From the NCBI RefSeq assembly GCF_004361855.1, contig NZ_SNWQ01000004.1, positions 124,001-188,000 of the forward strand: a stretch of 64,000 nucleotides of DNA, written 5' to 3'. Position 1 is the stretch's first letter. Each line of letters opens with the position of its first letter. The notes under the pieces were generated by a model that was given only the letters and a program-made list of their open reading frames with translations, was not told the origin of the DNA and ran no database searches. A program made the position numbers and the translations under genes. This document shows positions 45,984 through 55,865 of this stretch, piece by piece. Origin of the DNA: Kribbella caucasensis (GTDB lineage Bacteria; Actinomycetota; Actinomycetes; Propionibacteriales; Kribbellaceae).

Positions 45984-48097
45984 CCCGCGACCTGCCGGGG
46001 ACGGGTCAGGACGAGCGTGCCACGGGCCTCCAGCTTGATCGTGCTGCCGGCCGCATGCTCCTCGGCGCTGGCCCCGCCCGTCGCGGTCGTCGTGTCCACC
46101 ACCACGGTCCAACCCGCGCCGTACGGCGACGGCGGCAGCAGGAACTCCTGCGGCTGGTGGTTGCTGTTCAGGAGGATCAGGAACGAGTCGTCCACCACCG
46201 GCTCACCGCGCGGGTCCGGCTCCGAGATCGCGTCGCCGTTGAGGAACACCGCGATCGCGCGGGCGTCGTCCCGGCCCCAGTCGCCGTCCTGCATCTCGGT
46301 GCCGTTCGGGGTGAACCAGACCAGGTCACCGAGACCGTCGACACCGGTGTCGCCGTGGAAGAACCGGCGACGGCGTAGTACCGGATGGTCGTTGCGGAGC
46401 TTCAGCAGGCGGCTGGTGAACTGCAGTAGGTCCTTTTGTGCGGCAGTGAGGTCCCAGTCGACCCAGGCGATCTCGTTGTCCTGGCAGTAGACGTTGTTGT
46501 TGCCACTCTGGGTCCGGCCCAGTTCGTCGCCGTGGGCGAGCATCGGCACACCCTGCGAGATCAGCAGCGTGGTCAGGAAGTTCCGCTGTTGCCGGGCCCG
46601 CAGCGCGAGGATGGCCGGGTCGTCGGTCGACCCCTCGGCACCGCTGTTCCAGGACCGGTTGTGGCTCTCGCCGTCCTTGCCGCCCTCACCGTTGGCCTCG
46701 TTGTGCTTCTCGTTGTAGGAGACCAGGTCGCGCAGCGTGAACCCGTCGTGCGCAGTGACGAAGTTGATACTGGCCAGCGGCCGCCGGCTGTCGTCCTGAT
46801 ACAGGTCGGACGAGCCGGTCAGCCGGGACGCGAACTCGGCCAGGGTGTACTTCTCACCGCGCCAGAAGTCCCGCACGGTGTCGCGGTACTTACCGTTCCA
46901 CTCGGTCCACAACGGTGGGAAGTTACCCACCTGGTAGCCGCCGTCGCCGACGTCCCACGGCTCGGCGATCAGCTTCACCTGGCTGACCACCGGGTCCTGC
47001 TGGACCAGGTCGAAGAACGCCGACAGCCGGTCGACCTCGTGGAACTGCCTGGCCAGCGTGGCCGCCAGGTCGAACCGGAACCCGTCCACGTGCATCTCGG
47101 TGACCCAGTAACGCAGTGAGTCCATGATCAGCTGCAGCACGTGCGGATGCCGCATCAGCAGGCTGTTCCCGGTCCCGGTGGTGTCGTAGTAGTGCGACTT
47201 GTCCTGGTCCACCAGCCGGTAGTACGCCGCGTTGTCGATGCCCTTGAACGACAGCGTCGGGCCGAACTGGTTGCCCTCCGCGGTGTGGTTGTAGACGACG
47301 TCGAGGATCACCTCGATATCCGCCTCGTGCAGCGCCTGCACCATCGTCTTGAACTCGGTCACCTGCTGGCCGCGGGTGCCGTTGGAGGCGTACGCGTTGT
47401 GCGGGGCGAAGAAGCCGATCGTGTTGTAGCCCCAGTAGTTCGACAGGCCGCGCTCCTGCAGGTGACCGTCCTGGGCGAACTGGTGCACCGGCATCAACTC
47501 GATCGCCGACACCCCGAGGGTGGTCAGGTGCTCGATCACCGCGGGATGCCCGATCGCGGCGTACGTGCCGCGGATCTCCTCGGGCAGCCCGGGATGGGTC
47601 TTGGTCAGGCCCTTGACGTGCGCCTCGTAGATCACCGTCTCGTGGTACGCGTGGCCCGGTGGCCGGTCGTTGCCCCAGTCGAAGAACGGGTTGGTGACCA
47701 CCGACAGCATGGTGTGCTCGCGGTTGTCCATCGTGTTCAGCTCGTCCGGCTTGGCGAACCGGTAGCTGAACAACGACTCGTCACCGTCGACCTGGCCGTC
47801 GATCGCCTTCGCATACGGGTCCAGCAGCAGCTTGGACGGGTTGCACCGGTGTCCCTCGGCCGGGTTGTACGGACCGTGCACGCGGTACCCGTACCGCTGG
47901 CCGGGCTGGACCGAAGGGAGGAAGGCGTGCCAGACGAACCCGTCCACCTCGGTCAGCTGGACCAGCTGCTCGGTCCCGTCGTCCCCGATCAGTGCCAGGT
48001 CAACTTGTTCGGCAACCTCCGAGAACACCGCGAAGTTCGTTCCGGAGCCGTCGTACGTGGCTCCGAGGGGATAGGGACGACCAGGCCATTTCTGCAC
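45980..48097 (-). CDS. glgX: Glycogen debranching enzyme (isoamylase type)
   Basis: 705 residues, GH13_11. N-terminal CBM48-like domain (1-130, PLGATYDGSGTNFAVFSEVA), then the barrel with VILDVVYNHTAEGN, HVDGFRFDLA (nucleophile), LIAEPWDVG (acid/base) and FVTAHDGFTLRDLVSYN. It removes alpha-1,6 branches and supplies linear chains to TreY/TreZ; the same protein is called TreX in trehalose operons. First gene of the glgX-treY unit. Confidence 0.95.
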   Translation of the reverse strand: MQKWPGRPYPLGATYDGSGTNFAVFSEVAEQVDLALIGDDGTEQLVQLTEVDGFVWHAFLPSVQPGQRYGYRVHGPYNPAEGHRCNPSKLLLDPYAKAIDGQVDGDESLFSYRFAKPDELNTMDNREHTMLSVVTNPFFDWGNDRPPGHAYHETVIYEAHVKGLTKTHPGLPEEIRGTYAAIGHPAVIEHLTTLGVSAIELMPVHQFAQDGHLQERGLSNYWGYNTIGFFAPHNAYASNGTRGQQVTEFKTMVQALHEADIEVILDVVYNHTAEGNQFGPTLSFKGIDNAAYYRLVDQDKSHYYDTTGTGNSLLMRHPHVLQLIMDSLRYWVTEMHVDGFRFDLAATLARQFHEVDRLSAFFDLVQQDPVVSQVKLIAEPWDVGDGGYQVGNFPPLWTEWNGKYRDTVRDFWRGEKYTLAEFASRLTGSSDLYQDDSRRPLASINFVTAHDGFTLRDLVSYNEKHNEANGEGGKDGESHNRSWNSGAEGSTDDPAILALRARQQRNFLTTLLISQGVPMLAHGDELGRTQSGNNNVYCQDNEIAWVDWDLTAAQKDLLQFTSRLLKLRNDHPVLRRRRFFHGDTGVDGLGDLVWFTPNGTEMQDGDWGRDDARAIAVFLNGDAISEPDPRGEPVVDDSFLILLNSNHQPQEFLLPPSPYGAGWTVVVDTTTATGGASAEEHAAGSTIKLEARGTLVLTRPRQVAG

Positions 48098-48262
48098 CCG
48101 ACGACAGTAGCCACCCCCACCCCCACCCGGCGCATGGTGGTGGGTTTCGGTACCGGGAATTCACCTGATCCCGCTGCCACAGAGTTACCGTGTCACTACC
48201 CCGTGTGGAGCCCCGGACGATGACTGCCGGGTCAGCGAAAATCCCGATAAGATCCCCCGCTT

Positions 48263-48724
48263 GTGGAACCGTCTTCCGACCAGGCACCGGTGTTCGTCGA
48301 TTCGTCGGGGCGTCGACGTCGCAGGGTCCGAATCGCCGGTGCGGCCGTCACCGTACCGGTCGTCGTCTATCTGGTGTTGCTCGCGAGCAGTGTGCTCGGT
48401 GGGCCGGCGCCTGACAACCAGTTCATTCCGTTGCCGGGGAACGACAAGGCGCAGTCGGAGCAGCGGCCGAAGGTGAAGCCGACGCCGACCGCGGCCACCC
48501 CTGACGCCGAGGAGTCCAGTACGCCGGACCCGACGACTCCTACTCCGACTTCAACACAGACGCCAACGCCGACCGGTCCGACGACACCGACGACACCGAC
48601 GGTCACCCCGACGGCGACCACGAAGACCCCCGGGCCGCCGGCTCGGACGACCGCCACGGCGACGCCGGGACACGGTAAGCCGACGACGCCGCCTGGACGC
48701 ACCAAGTCGCCGTCCAAGCCGTGA
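48263..48724 (+). CDS. Single-pass membrane protein with Thr/Pro-rich extracellular tail
   Basis: 153 residues from GTG. Short basic N-terminus (SGRRRRRVR), one membrane helix (about 24-46), then a Thr/Pro/Lys-rich low-complexity tail (TPTSTQTPTPTGPTTPTTPT) likely to span or attach to the wall and possibly be O-mannosylated. Its stop overlaps the GTG of the deacetylase-glycosyltransferase (GTGA), so it is probably an accessory of that enzyme. No enzymatic motif. Confidence 0.75.
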   Translation: MEPSSDQAPVFVDSSGRRRRRVRIAGAAVTVPVVVYLVLLASSVLGGPAPDNQFIPLPGNDKAQSEQRPKVKPTPTAATPDAEESSTPDPTTPTPTSTQTPTPTGPTTPTTPTVTPTATTKTPGPPARTTATATPGHGKPTTPPGRTKSPSKP

Positions 48725-50895
48725 GCCGGCGCGCACAGGCCCGACGCGGACCCGCCCGACGGGCCAAACGAGCGCCGCTCCGCACCCATTGGATGATCCT
48801 CGCCCTGCTGCTGGTGGGTCTCACCAACGCCCTGGCGCTGCAGGGGTACACCGACCATCTGTTCGGGCACACGCCCGACGGCGAGGTGACCGCGATCGGC
48901 AGTCGAGCGGCCGTGCCTCCGGCCATCAGGTCTGGCGGCCCGGTCATCGATGCCGGGCCGGCCGGCGATCGCTCGTTCCGGCCGAAACCGCGGACGATCG
49001 CGCTCACCTTCGACGACGGACCGGACCCGGAGTGGACCCCGAAGGTGCTCGACCTGCTCGCCCGGTACAAGATCAAGGCGACGTTCTTCGTGATCGGCAC
49101 CCAGGTGGCGGAACATCCCGAGCTCACCCGCCGCATCGTTGCCGAGGGCCACCAAATCGGCGTGCACACCTTCACCCACACGAACCTCGGCACCTTACCG
49201 GACTGGCGCCGCTCGTTCGAGTTGCGCCAGACCCAGCTCATCCTGGCCGGTGCCGCCGACGTCGACAGCCCGCTGTTGCGGCCGCCGTACTCGTCGACGC
49301 CGGAAGAGCTCGCAGACGCCGACTGGTCGGCGATCCGGTCCGCCCGCGAGGCGGGTTATCTGACGGTGCTGAGCACCCTGGACAGCGAGGACTGGCGGAA
49401 GCCGGGGGTAGCCAAAATCGTGGCGAACTCCACGCCGAAGGGCACTGCCGGCCAGGTGCTGCTGATGCACGACGCCGGTGGCGACCGCAGCCAGACGCTG
49501 GCCGCCCTGCAGAAGATCATCCCGGCCGCACAGGCCCGCGGGTTCCGGTTCGCGACGGCGAGTGATGCGGTGTCCTTACCGCAACCCGTCACCAAGGCGA
49601 GCCTGTCCGAGCGCGGCCGCGGGCTGGCCGTCATCGGGGCGATCCGGTTGAGCGACGGTACGACGACCGTGCTCACCTGGCTACTGGTCGCCGCGGGCGC
49701 ACTGAGCGTGCTCCGTGCGGTGACGACCGTGATCGCGGCCCGACGGCATGCACGGGAGCGGTACTGGACCTGGGGCGACGGGACTCCGGTGACCGAACCG
49801 GTGACCGTGATCGTCCCGGCGTACAACGAGCGGGCCGGGATCGAGGCCGCTGTACGGTCACTGGTGGCGTCCGACTATCCGGTCGAGGTGATCGTGGTCG
49901 ACGACGGATCGACCGACGGCACGGCCGACCTGGTCGAGTCGTTGCGGCTGCCCGGCGTACACGTCATCCGGCAGGCCAACGCGGGGAAGCCCGCGGCGCT
50001 GAACACCGGCCTGCAGGCCGCGTCGTACGACCTGGTGGTGATGGTCGACGGCGACACGGTGTTCGAGCCGGACGCGGTGCGATGGCTGGTCCAGCCGTTC
50101 GCCGACCCGGCGGTGGGGGCGGTCTCCGGCAACGCCAAGGTCCACAACCGTGGCGGCCTGCTCGGCCGCTGGCAGCACATCGAGTACGTCGTGGGGTTCA
50201 ACCTGGACCGGCGGCTGTTCGACCTGGCCGAGTGCATGCCGACCGTGCCGGGCGCGGTCGGCGGGTTCCGGCGGAGCGCGCTGGAACAGATCGGCGGGCT
50301 CAGTGACGTGACCCTCGCCGAGGACACCGACCTGACCATGGCGCTCTGCCGGGACGGCTGGCGGGTGGTGTACGAGGAGCGCGCGGTCGCCTGGACCGAG
50401 GCGCCTGCCTCGCTGGGCACGCTCTGGCGGCAGCGGTACCGCTGGTGCTACGGGACGCTGCAGGCGATGTGGAAGCACCGTGGGGCGTGGGTCCAGCGGG
50501 GCCAGTCAGGCAAGCTCGGCCGTCGCGGTCTGACCTACCTGCTGATGTTCCAGGTCCTGCTGCCGCTGTTGGCGCCGGCCGTGGACGTGTTCGCCATCTA
50601 CGGTCTGGTGTTCCTCGACCCGGTGCGCGTTCTCGCGGTGTGGCTCGGCTTCCTCGCCATCCAGACAGCCATGGGCTTCTACGCATTCCGGCTCGACGGC
50701 GAGCACCCTGGCCCGCTGTGGAGCCTCCCGCTGCAGCAGTTCGTCTACCGCCAACTCATGTACCTGGTCGTGATCCAGTCCGTGTTCACCGCACTGGCCG
50801 GCAACAGACTCCGCTGGCAACGAATGGAACGCTACGGCACCCTCACCACACCCCCGAGCAGCCCCGCAGACAACCTGGCCGACGCACCGCGCTGA
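48721..50895 (+). CDS. Fused polysaccharide deacetylase and family 2 glycosyltransferase, membrane protein
   Basis: 724 residues. Membrane helix (about 24-41); extracytoplasmic NodB-type deacetylase with TFDDGP (96-101, Asp98/Asp99), His149/His153 (GVHTFTH), RPPYSS (187-192) and LMHD (248-251); membrane helix (about 315-340); cytoplasmic GT2 domain with Asp394/Asp395 (VVDDGSTDGT), DGDT (443-446), EDTDL (534-538) and QRYRW (571-575), the processive synthase motif; then three or so helices. The fusion makes and deacetylates a beta-linked amino-sugar polymer, probably poly-N-acetylglucosamine-like or chitin-like. Substrate is inferred. Confidence 0.88.
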   Translation: MSRRAQARRGPARRAKRAPLRTHWMILALLLVGLTNALALQGYTDHLFGHTPDGEVTAIGSRAAVPPAIRSGGPVIDAGPAGDRSFRPKPRTIALTFDDGPDPEWTPKVLDLLARYKIKATFFVIGTQVAEHPELTRRIVAEGHQIGVHTFTHTNLGTLPDWRRSFELRQTQLILAGAADVDSPLLRPPYSSTPEELADADWSAIRSAREAGYLTVLSTLDSEDWRKPGVAKIVANSTPKGTAGQVLLMHDAGGDRSQTLAALQKIIPAAQARGFRFATASDAVSLPQPVTKASLSERGRGLAVIGAIRLSDGTTTVLTWLLVAAGALSVLRAVTTVIAARRHARERYWTWGDGTPVTEPVTVIVPAYNERAGIEAAVRSLVASDYPVEVIVVDDGSTDGTADLVESLRLPGVHVIRQANAGKPAALNTGLQAASYDLVVMVDGDTVFEPDAVRWLVQPFADPAVGAVSGNAKVHNRGGLLGRWQHIEYVVGFNLDRRLFDLAECMPTVPGAVGGFRRSALEQIGGLSDVTLAEDTDLTMALCRDGWRVVYEERAVAWTEAPASLGTLWRQRYRWCYGTLQAMWKHRGAWVQRGQSGKLGRRGLTYLLMFQVLLPLLAPAVDVFAIYGLVFLDPVRVLAVWLGFLAIQTAMGFYAFRLDGEHPGPLWSLPLQQFVYRQLMYLVVIQSVFTALAGNRLRWQRMERYGTLTTPPSSPADNLADAPR

Positions 50896-50914
50896 CCAGG
50901 TCGTCCGATCGGTG

Positions 50915-52966
50915 TCAGCTGACGGTGAGTGTCTTTGGGGGGCTGACGGTGGTGGCGTGGTCTGCGTCGGCTAGCCAGACCGCTCGGTAGTTGTAGGTGC
51001 CGCGGGCGCCCGGCTTGATGGAGAAGGCGTAGTTGCCGGTGCTGTTCAGCTTGGTTGTGGCGACGGTGGGCCAGGTTGTGCCCGACTGGCGCTGGAGGTA
51101 GACGGTTGTGCCCGGATGTTGGGGTCGCATGTACCCGTAGAACGTCGTGGTCTGACCGAGCTTGATCGCCGCCACGGACAGGTTAGCCGTGATCAGCGGC
51201 CGGACCTCGATGGTGGCGTTGCCGCTGCGGGAGCCGAGGAAGTCCGCCGACCCGTTGTAGCCCCACGCGTACACCGTGGACACAGTCGGCTTCTGCACGG
51301 AGCTGGCCTGGCCCGTGCTGTTCGACGTCACCCGGGCGACCTCACGCCAGGTGGAACTGTTCTTGGCCCGCGCGTACAGGGACAGCGGTACGCCGACCAG
51401 CGATGCGCCGTTGTCCTTGCGGGTCGCGCGGGTGTAGAGCGTGACCGCACCGCCGTACGTGATCGACGGGGTGCTGGCGGCCACGGTGGCGCCGGTGCCG
51501 ACCAGGACGGTGTCGACGCCCGGGCCGATCTTGCCGGAGCTGTCCTTCACCCAGGCCCTGAACGCGTAACTGGTGGAGTTGGCCAGACCGGTTGCCGTCG
51601 TGCTGCTCGCCGTACCCGCGTAGACCGGCGTACCGACGTTCGGCATTGGTGGCGGGGTGAGGCCGGAGTTGCGGCGGACGATGACCTGGCCGAGGCTCGT
51701 GCCGGCCGGGATGGTCCAGCGCAGGGTCGCGGTGGAGTACTGGCCGGTGGCGTCGAAGCCGGTCACGGGTGCGGGCGGCGCGGTGAGGTTCACGGCGTTG
51801 CTGTCGATGTTGATCGTCACCCCGCCGTGCGTCTCGTTGTGCGGACCCGAGTACTGGTGGACCCGCTGGTGGTTGGTCCAGTACGACGCCGGGATGTACC
51901 TGTCGTCGGTGGTGTTCGTGACGTTGTTCCACCGGGCGAACCAGAGGTTGTCCGGTCGCGTGTAGGCGGTGTTGTTGTAGTTGTTCGACAGGTCGACGCC
52001 GCCCGACGCCGCGCCGGTGTAGACGCCACCGACGTAACCGCGGGTGTTCAGCTCGAGAGTCCAGCCGCTCACGTAGGACAGGACGGCCGCCGTGCACGGG
52101 GCGTTCGGCGTGTAGCCCTCGAGGTCGCTGTAGATCGCGCTGCGTGGCGCGAAGCCGAGCGCCTGCGCGGCGCTCACCGCGTTCGCCGCGGCGGCCCGGC
52201 CCTGGGCTCGCGCGGTGGCGGGATCCGACGACATCTTCGCCAGGTTGGTCTGGTTGACGCACGGGGCCTGCAGGCTGACGTCGATCAGCAGGAACTGCCA
52301 GCCCTTGGCGGCGTTGGTGCTGACCCAGGTCGGGGTCAGGTTCGGCTGCAGGTCGCAGCTGCGCATCTCACCACTGATGTAGATGCCGAGGGCCTTGTAG
52401 CCGGAGTTCGGGTAGCGCCAGGCGTCCATCGTGGACTGGCTCGGAGCGTCGCACGCGTCGAAGGCGAACCCGTTCAGGGTGCCGGTCGCCACCACCGTCG
52501 GCGCCGCCGCGGCGGCGGTCGCCTGGGGCTCGGCGGTCGCGAACGTCTTGCTGGTCACCCGGCCGGTGCTGAGCACCTTGCGCGCGGTCTCGGCGCCAGC
52601 CGGCGCGTAGTACGCCGTCACCAGGACGCCGGCGTCGCGGACGGCCTGCTGGATCCGGCCCTCGCTCGAGCGGGGCGCCCGGGTCAACGGCTCAAGCACC
52701 AGGCCCTCACTGCGGCCGACGAGGTGGGACGGGCAGTCGGGTTGGGCGGTGCTGCGGCCCAGGTAGACGGCCGGGCGGTCGAACCGCACGCAAGCGGTCG
52801 GGTTCTTCGCCAGATCGACCACCTGCCAGTCGGCGGGAACGGTGACCTGATAGCCACGGTAAGAAATGGTTTGATCACTCACGGCTTGCGCAGGGGCCCA
52901 TGACTCGAACATGAACAGCCCTGACGCCAGAACCGCTACTGGGACAGCAAGCTTCCACAGCCTCAC
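50915..52966 (-). CDS. Secreted DUF1906 (glycoside hydrolase-like) protein with FnIII and Ig-like domains
   Basis: 683 residues from GTG 52966, chosen because AGGAG lies eight bases upstream; a TTG two codons earlier is too close to it. Signal peptide (about 1-28, ending PAQA), a 120-residue N-terminal domain with two Cys, a DUF1906/Rv2525c-like barrel (about 165-390, GFAFDACDAPSQSTMDAWR, SAIYSDLEGYTP with the conserved acidic pair), then an FnIII-like domain (about 395-490) and two Ig-like cell-wall modules. Cys-rich in the first half. Likely acts on peptidoglycan or extracellular glycan. Confidence 0.85.
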   Translation of the reverse strand: MRLWKLAVPVAVLASGLFMFESWAPAQAVSDQTISYRGYQVTVPADWQVVDLAKNPTACVRFDRPAVYLGRSTAQPDCPSHLVGRSEGLVLEPLTRAPRSSEGRIQQAVRDAGVLVTAYYAPAGAETARKVLSTGRVTSKTFATAEPQATAAAAAPTVVATGTLNGFAFDACDAPSQSTMDAWRYPNSGYKALGIYISGEMRSCDLQPNLTPTWVSTNAAKGWQFLLIDVSLQAPCVNQTNLAKMSSDPATARAQGRAAAANAVSAAQALGFAPRSAIYSDLEGYTPNAPCTAAVLSYVSGWTLELNTRGYVGGVYTGAASGGVDLSNNYNNTAYTRPDNLWFARWNNVTNTTDDRYIPASYWTNHQRVHQYSGPHNETHGGVTINIDSNAVNLTAPPAPVTGFDATGQYSTATLRWTIPAGTSLGQVIVRRNSGLTPPPMPNVGTPVYAGTASSTTATGLANSTSYAFRAWVKDSSGKIGPGVDTVLVGTGATVAASTPSITYGGAVTLYTRATRKDNGASLVGVPLSLYARAKNSSTWREVARVTSNSTGQASSVQKPTVSTVYAWGYNGSADFLGSRSGNATIEVRPLITANLSVAAIKLGQTTTFYGYMRPQHPGTTVYLQRQSGTTWPTVATTKLNSTGNYAFSIKPGARGTYNYRAVWLADADHATTVSPPKTLTVS

Positions 52967-53198
52967 AAGCAAATCTCCTCACAGTGCCGAATCGGCCGAC
53001 CGTGAGTATTTCAGAGACTTTGCGGAAGGCGCGTGAGTATTTCCCCTTGTTGCAACCCACCCCCGGGCGGCTCGAAGGTTTTCCCTCGTTCCGCCGATTC
53101 CACATCTCGATCGCTTCCCGATCAGGCATGAGGACGCGCAATATTCCGGCACCAGGCCGCCCGCCCAACGCGGCCCGATTCCCGGAGGAGCGCAGAAA

Positions 53199-54137
53199 AT
53201 GCGAGCTCTCACAACCCGGCCCCGCGTCCTGGCGGTGCTGCTGGCCGGCACGGCACTCACCTTCAGCCCGCTCGGCGGTCAGGCAACTGCCAAACTGCCC
53301 GCGGACCAACTGACCAATCCGTGCTTCACCCCAGCCGGCGCCTCGGCCAAGGGCGGCCGAGCGGCCGACCACCGGGAGATCAGCGCGGCCGAGCAGAAGG
53401 CGATCGAGGCACGGACCGCCCAGTTGCTGAAGGCCAAGGCGGCCCGCGGCATCGCCGTACCGAAGGGTGCGCTCGCCGCCGCGACCGTGCCGGTCTACGT
53501 GCACGTGATGCGCGACGCGGCCGGCAACGGCGACGTCACCAACACCCAGATCGCCGACCAGATCGACGTCCTGAACGAGACCTTCGCCGGCGACGAGTCC
53601 TCGGCGGCCGCGGACACCGGCTTCACCTTCTCGCTGGCCGGCACGTTCCGGTACAACAACAACCAGTGGCACAAGGACAAGCAGAGCGCCTCGTACCGCA
53701 AGCAGACCCGCAAGGGCGGCGCGAACGCGCTGAACATCTGGCTGGTCGACTTCAGCTACCTCGGCATCGCGACCTTCCCTTGGGACTACGCCAAGAACCC
53801 GGGCGTCGACGGCATCCGGGTGCACTTCGACTCGCTGCCCGGCGGCTCGATCGCCAACTTCAACCTCGGCGAGACCGCCACCCACGAGGCCGGCCACTGG
53901 TTCGGGCTGTACCACACCTTCCAGGGCGGTTGCACGACGACGAACGACGAGGTGGAAGACACTCCGGCGCAGAGCAGCCCGACCAGCGGGTGTCCGGTCG
54001 GCCGTGACTCCTGCAACCTGCCGGGTCTCGACCCGATCCACAACTACATGGATTACTCGTACGACTCCTGCTACAACCAGTTCACCCCGAAGCAGAGCAC
54101 GCGGATCAGCAGCATGTGGACCGCCTATCGAACCTGA
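53199..54137 (+). CDS. Secreted zinc metalloprotease, M43 (pappalysin) type
   Basis: 312 residues. Signal peptide (about 1-31), propeptide-like region (32-95), catalytic domain with HEAGHWFGLYH (His229, Glu230, His233, His239) and Met-turn NYMDYSYDSC (Met284), and several Cys for disulfides. The extended zinc motif and Met-turn are those of metzincins; M43 (cytophagalysin/pappalysin-like) fits best. GGAGGAG ribosome site ten bases before the ATG. A hairpin follows the stop. Divergent from the DUF1906 gene across 232 bp. Confidence 0.92.
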   Translation: MRALTTRPRVLAVLLAGTALTFSPLGGQATAKLPADQLTNPCFTPAGASAKGGRAADHREISAAEQKAIEARTAQLLKAKAARGIAVPKGALAAATVPVYVHVMRDAAGNGDVTNTQIADQIDVLNETFAGDESSAAADTGFTFSLAGTFRYNNNQWHKDKQSASYRKQTRKGGANALNIWLVDFSYLGIATFPWDYAKNPGVDGIRVHFDSLPGGSIANFNLGETATHEAGHWFGLYHTFQGGCTTTNDEVEDTPAQSSPTSGCPVGRDSCNLPGLDPIHNYMDYSYDSCYNQFTPKQSTRISSMWTAYRT

Positions 54138-54152
54138 CCCCCACCTCCCACC

Positions 54153-54185
54153 GAACCGGCCCCGAGCGCTCCCCGGGGCCGGTTC
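54153..54185. terminator. Hairpin terminator between convergent protease and GH13 genes
   Basis: GAACCGGCCCCG (54153-54164) pairs perfectly with CGGGGCCGGTTC (54174-54185) around a 9-nt loop. It lies between the stops of the metalloprotease (plus) and the GH13 enzyme (minus) and can serve both. Confidence 0.85.
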
Positions 54186-54191
54186 ATCGCG

Positions 54192-55865
54192 TCAGATGAC
54201 GTAGCGGTCCCCCGGCCGGACGATGCGCAGCCAGCGGCAGTCGTACGCTCCCAACTCGACCCGGAGCGTCCCGTCGGCCCCCACGTCCGTCGTACCGGAG
54301 TGCAGTAGATCGACCGCCCGTACGCCGACACCCGCGCCGGCGACCGCGAGCGTCACGGCGGCCGGCTGATCGGAGAAGTTGTGCAGAGCGACGACGCTGC
54401 CGCCCTCGTAGTCGGAGCGGTGGGCGAACACCGACGGCGACTCGTGCTCGAGGATCGTGCAGCGGCCCCAGGAGAGCTCGGGCGACTCGCGGTAGCGCTG
54501 GACGAGCAGCTTCGTCCAGTTCAGCAGAGAGTCCGGGTCGCGGCGCTGGTCCGCCACGTTGACGTGCGCCGGACTCAGGTCACCTTCGACGACTGGCGCC
54601 GCGAGGTCGTCCGGGTCAGCCGGGGAGAAACCGCCGTTGGCGTCCGTGGTCCACTGCATGGGAGTCCGGACCGCGTTGCGCCCCTCTGCCGCCAGGTTCT
54701 CCCCCATGCCGATCTCCTCGCCGTAGAAGAGAACCGGTGTGCCCGGCAGCGTGAAGAGCAGGCTGTAGACCATCCAGAGCCGCCGGTGGTCGTTGCCGAG
54801 CATGGTCGGCAACCGCCGGCGCAGGCCACGGCCGTACAACTGCATGGACTCGTCTGGACCGAACGCGGCGAACACCTCGTTCCGCTCCTCGTTCGTGAGC
54901 TTGTCCAGCGTCAGCTCGTCATGGTTGCGGACGAACGTGCCCCATTGCGCCTCCTCCGGCGGATCCGGTCGCTCGCGCAGCGCCTTGACCAGCTCGGCCG
55001 GGTTCTGCCGGGCCAGCGACAGGTACAGCTTCTGCATGCCGATGAAGTCGAAGCACATGGTCAGCTCGTCGCCGTCCTCGTCACCGAAGAACTGCCGGGT
55101 CTCCTTGTACGGCAGGTTGACCTCGCCGAGCAGCACCGCCTGGCCGTTGCGCCGGCTGAGGAACGCCCGCAGGTCACGCAGGTAGTCGTGTGGATCAGGC
55201 AGGTCCTCCGCCTCGAGAGACCCGGCCGTGTCGAGCAGGAACGGCACCGCGTCCACCCGGAAGCCGGACAGCCCGAGCCGCAACCAGAATCCGATCACCC
55301 GGGTGATCTCCTCCCGGACCCGCGGGTTGGCGATGTCGAGATCCGGCTGGTGCTTGTAGAACCTGTGCAGGAAGTACTGCCCAGCCTCATCGTCGTACTC
55401 CCACAGACTGGTCTCCTGGTCCGGGAACACGATGCCCTTGTCCCCGCCCGCCGGCGGCTCGTCCCGCCACACGTACCAGTCCCGGTACGGCGACTCAGGG
55501 GACTGCCGCGCGCTCTGGAACCAAGGGTGCTGGTTCGACGTATGGTTCACCACCAGATCCGCGATCACCCGCATCCCGCGGTCCCGCGCGAGCGTGATCA
55601 GCTCGACCAGGTCACCGTGCGACCCCAATCGTGAGTCGACGCCGTAGAAGTCGGTGATGTCGTAGCCGTCGTCGCGATCAGGTGTCGGGTAGAACGGCAT
55701 CAGCCACAGGCAGGTCACCCCCAGTTCGGCCAGGTGGTCGATCCGCTGCGACAACCCGCGAAGGTCGCCCCGGCCGTCGCCGTCAGCATCGAAGAAGGTC
55801 TCGATGTCGAGGCAGTAGACGACGGCGTTCTTCCACCAGACATCGGCGGTCTCGGTCAGCCTCAT
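54192..55865 (-). CDS. GH13 alpha-amylase family enzyme, trehalose-synthase-like
   Basis: 557 residues from ATG 55865, which overlaps the LLM gene stop (ATGA). Barrel motifs RVIADLVVNHTS, LSGFRVDAVPFL (nucleophile Asp), VLLGEVNLP (acid/base Glu) and FVRNHDELT; the start (WWKNAVVYCLDIETFFDADG) and calcium-site-like DADGDGRGD recall trehalose synthases and oligo-glucosidases. It is cut off as a lone hydrolase domain, without a maltokinase partner nearby. Substrate (maltose/trehalose or oligosaccharide) is not decided by sequence. Confidence 0.85.
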   Translation of the reverse strand: MRLTETADVWWKNAVVYCLDIETFFDADGDGRGDLRGLSQRIDHLAELGVTCLWLMPFYPTPDRDDGYDITDFYGVDSRLGSHGDLVELITLARDRGMRVIADLVVNHTSNQHPWFQSARQSPESPYRDWYVWRDEPPAGGDKGIVFPDQETSLWEYDDEAGQYFLHRFYKHQPDLDIANPRVREEITRVIGFWLRLGLSGFRVDAVPFLLDTAGSLEAEDLPDPHDYLRDLRAFLSRRNGQAVLLGEVNLPYKETRQFFGDEDGDELTMCFDFIGMQKLYLSLARQNPAELVKALRERPDPPEEAQWGTFVRNHDELTLDKLTNEERNEVFAAFGPDESMQLYGRGLRRRLPTMLGNDHRRLWMVYSLLFTLPGTPVLFYGEEIGMGENLAAEGRNAVRTPMQWTTDANGGFSPADPDDLAAPVVEGDLSPAHVNVADQRRDPDSLLNWTKLLVQRYRESPELSWGRCTILEHESPSVFAHRSDYEGGSVVALHNFSDQPAAVTLAVAGAGVGVRAVDLLHSGTTDVGADGTLRVELGAYDCRWLRIVRPGDRYVI

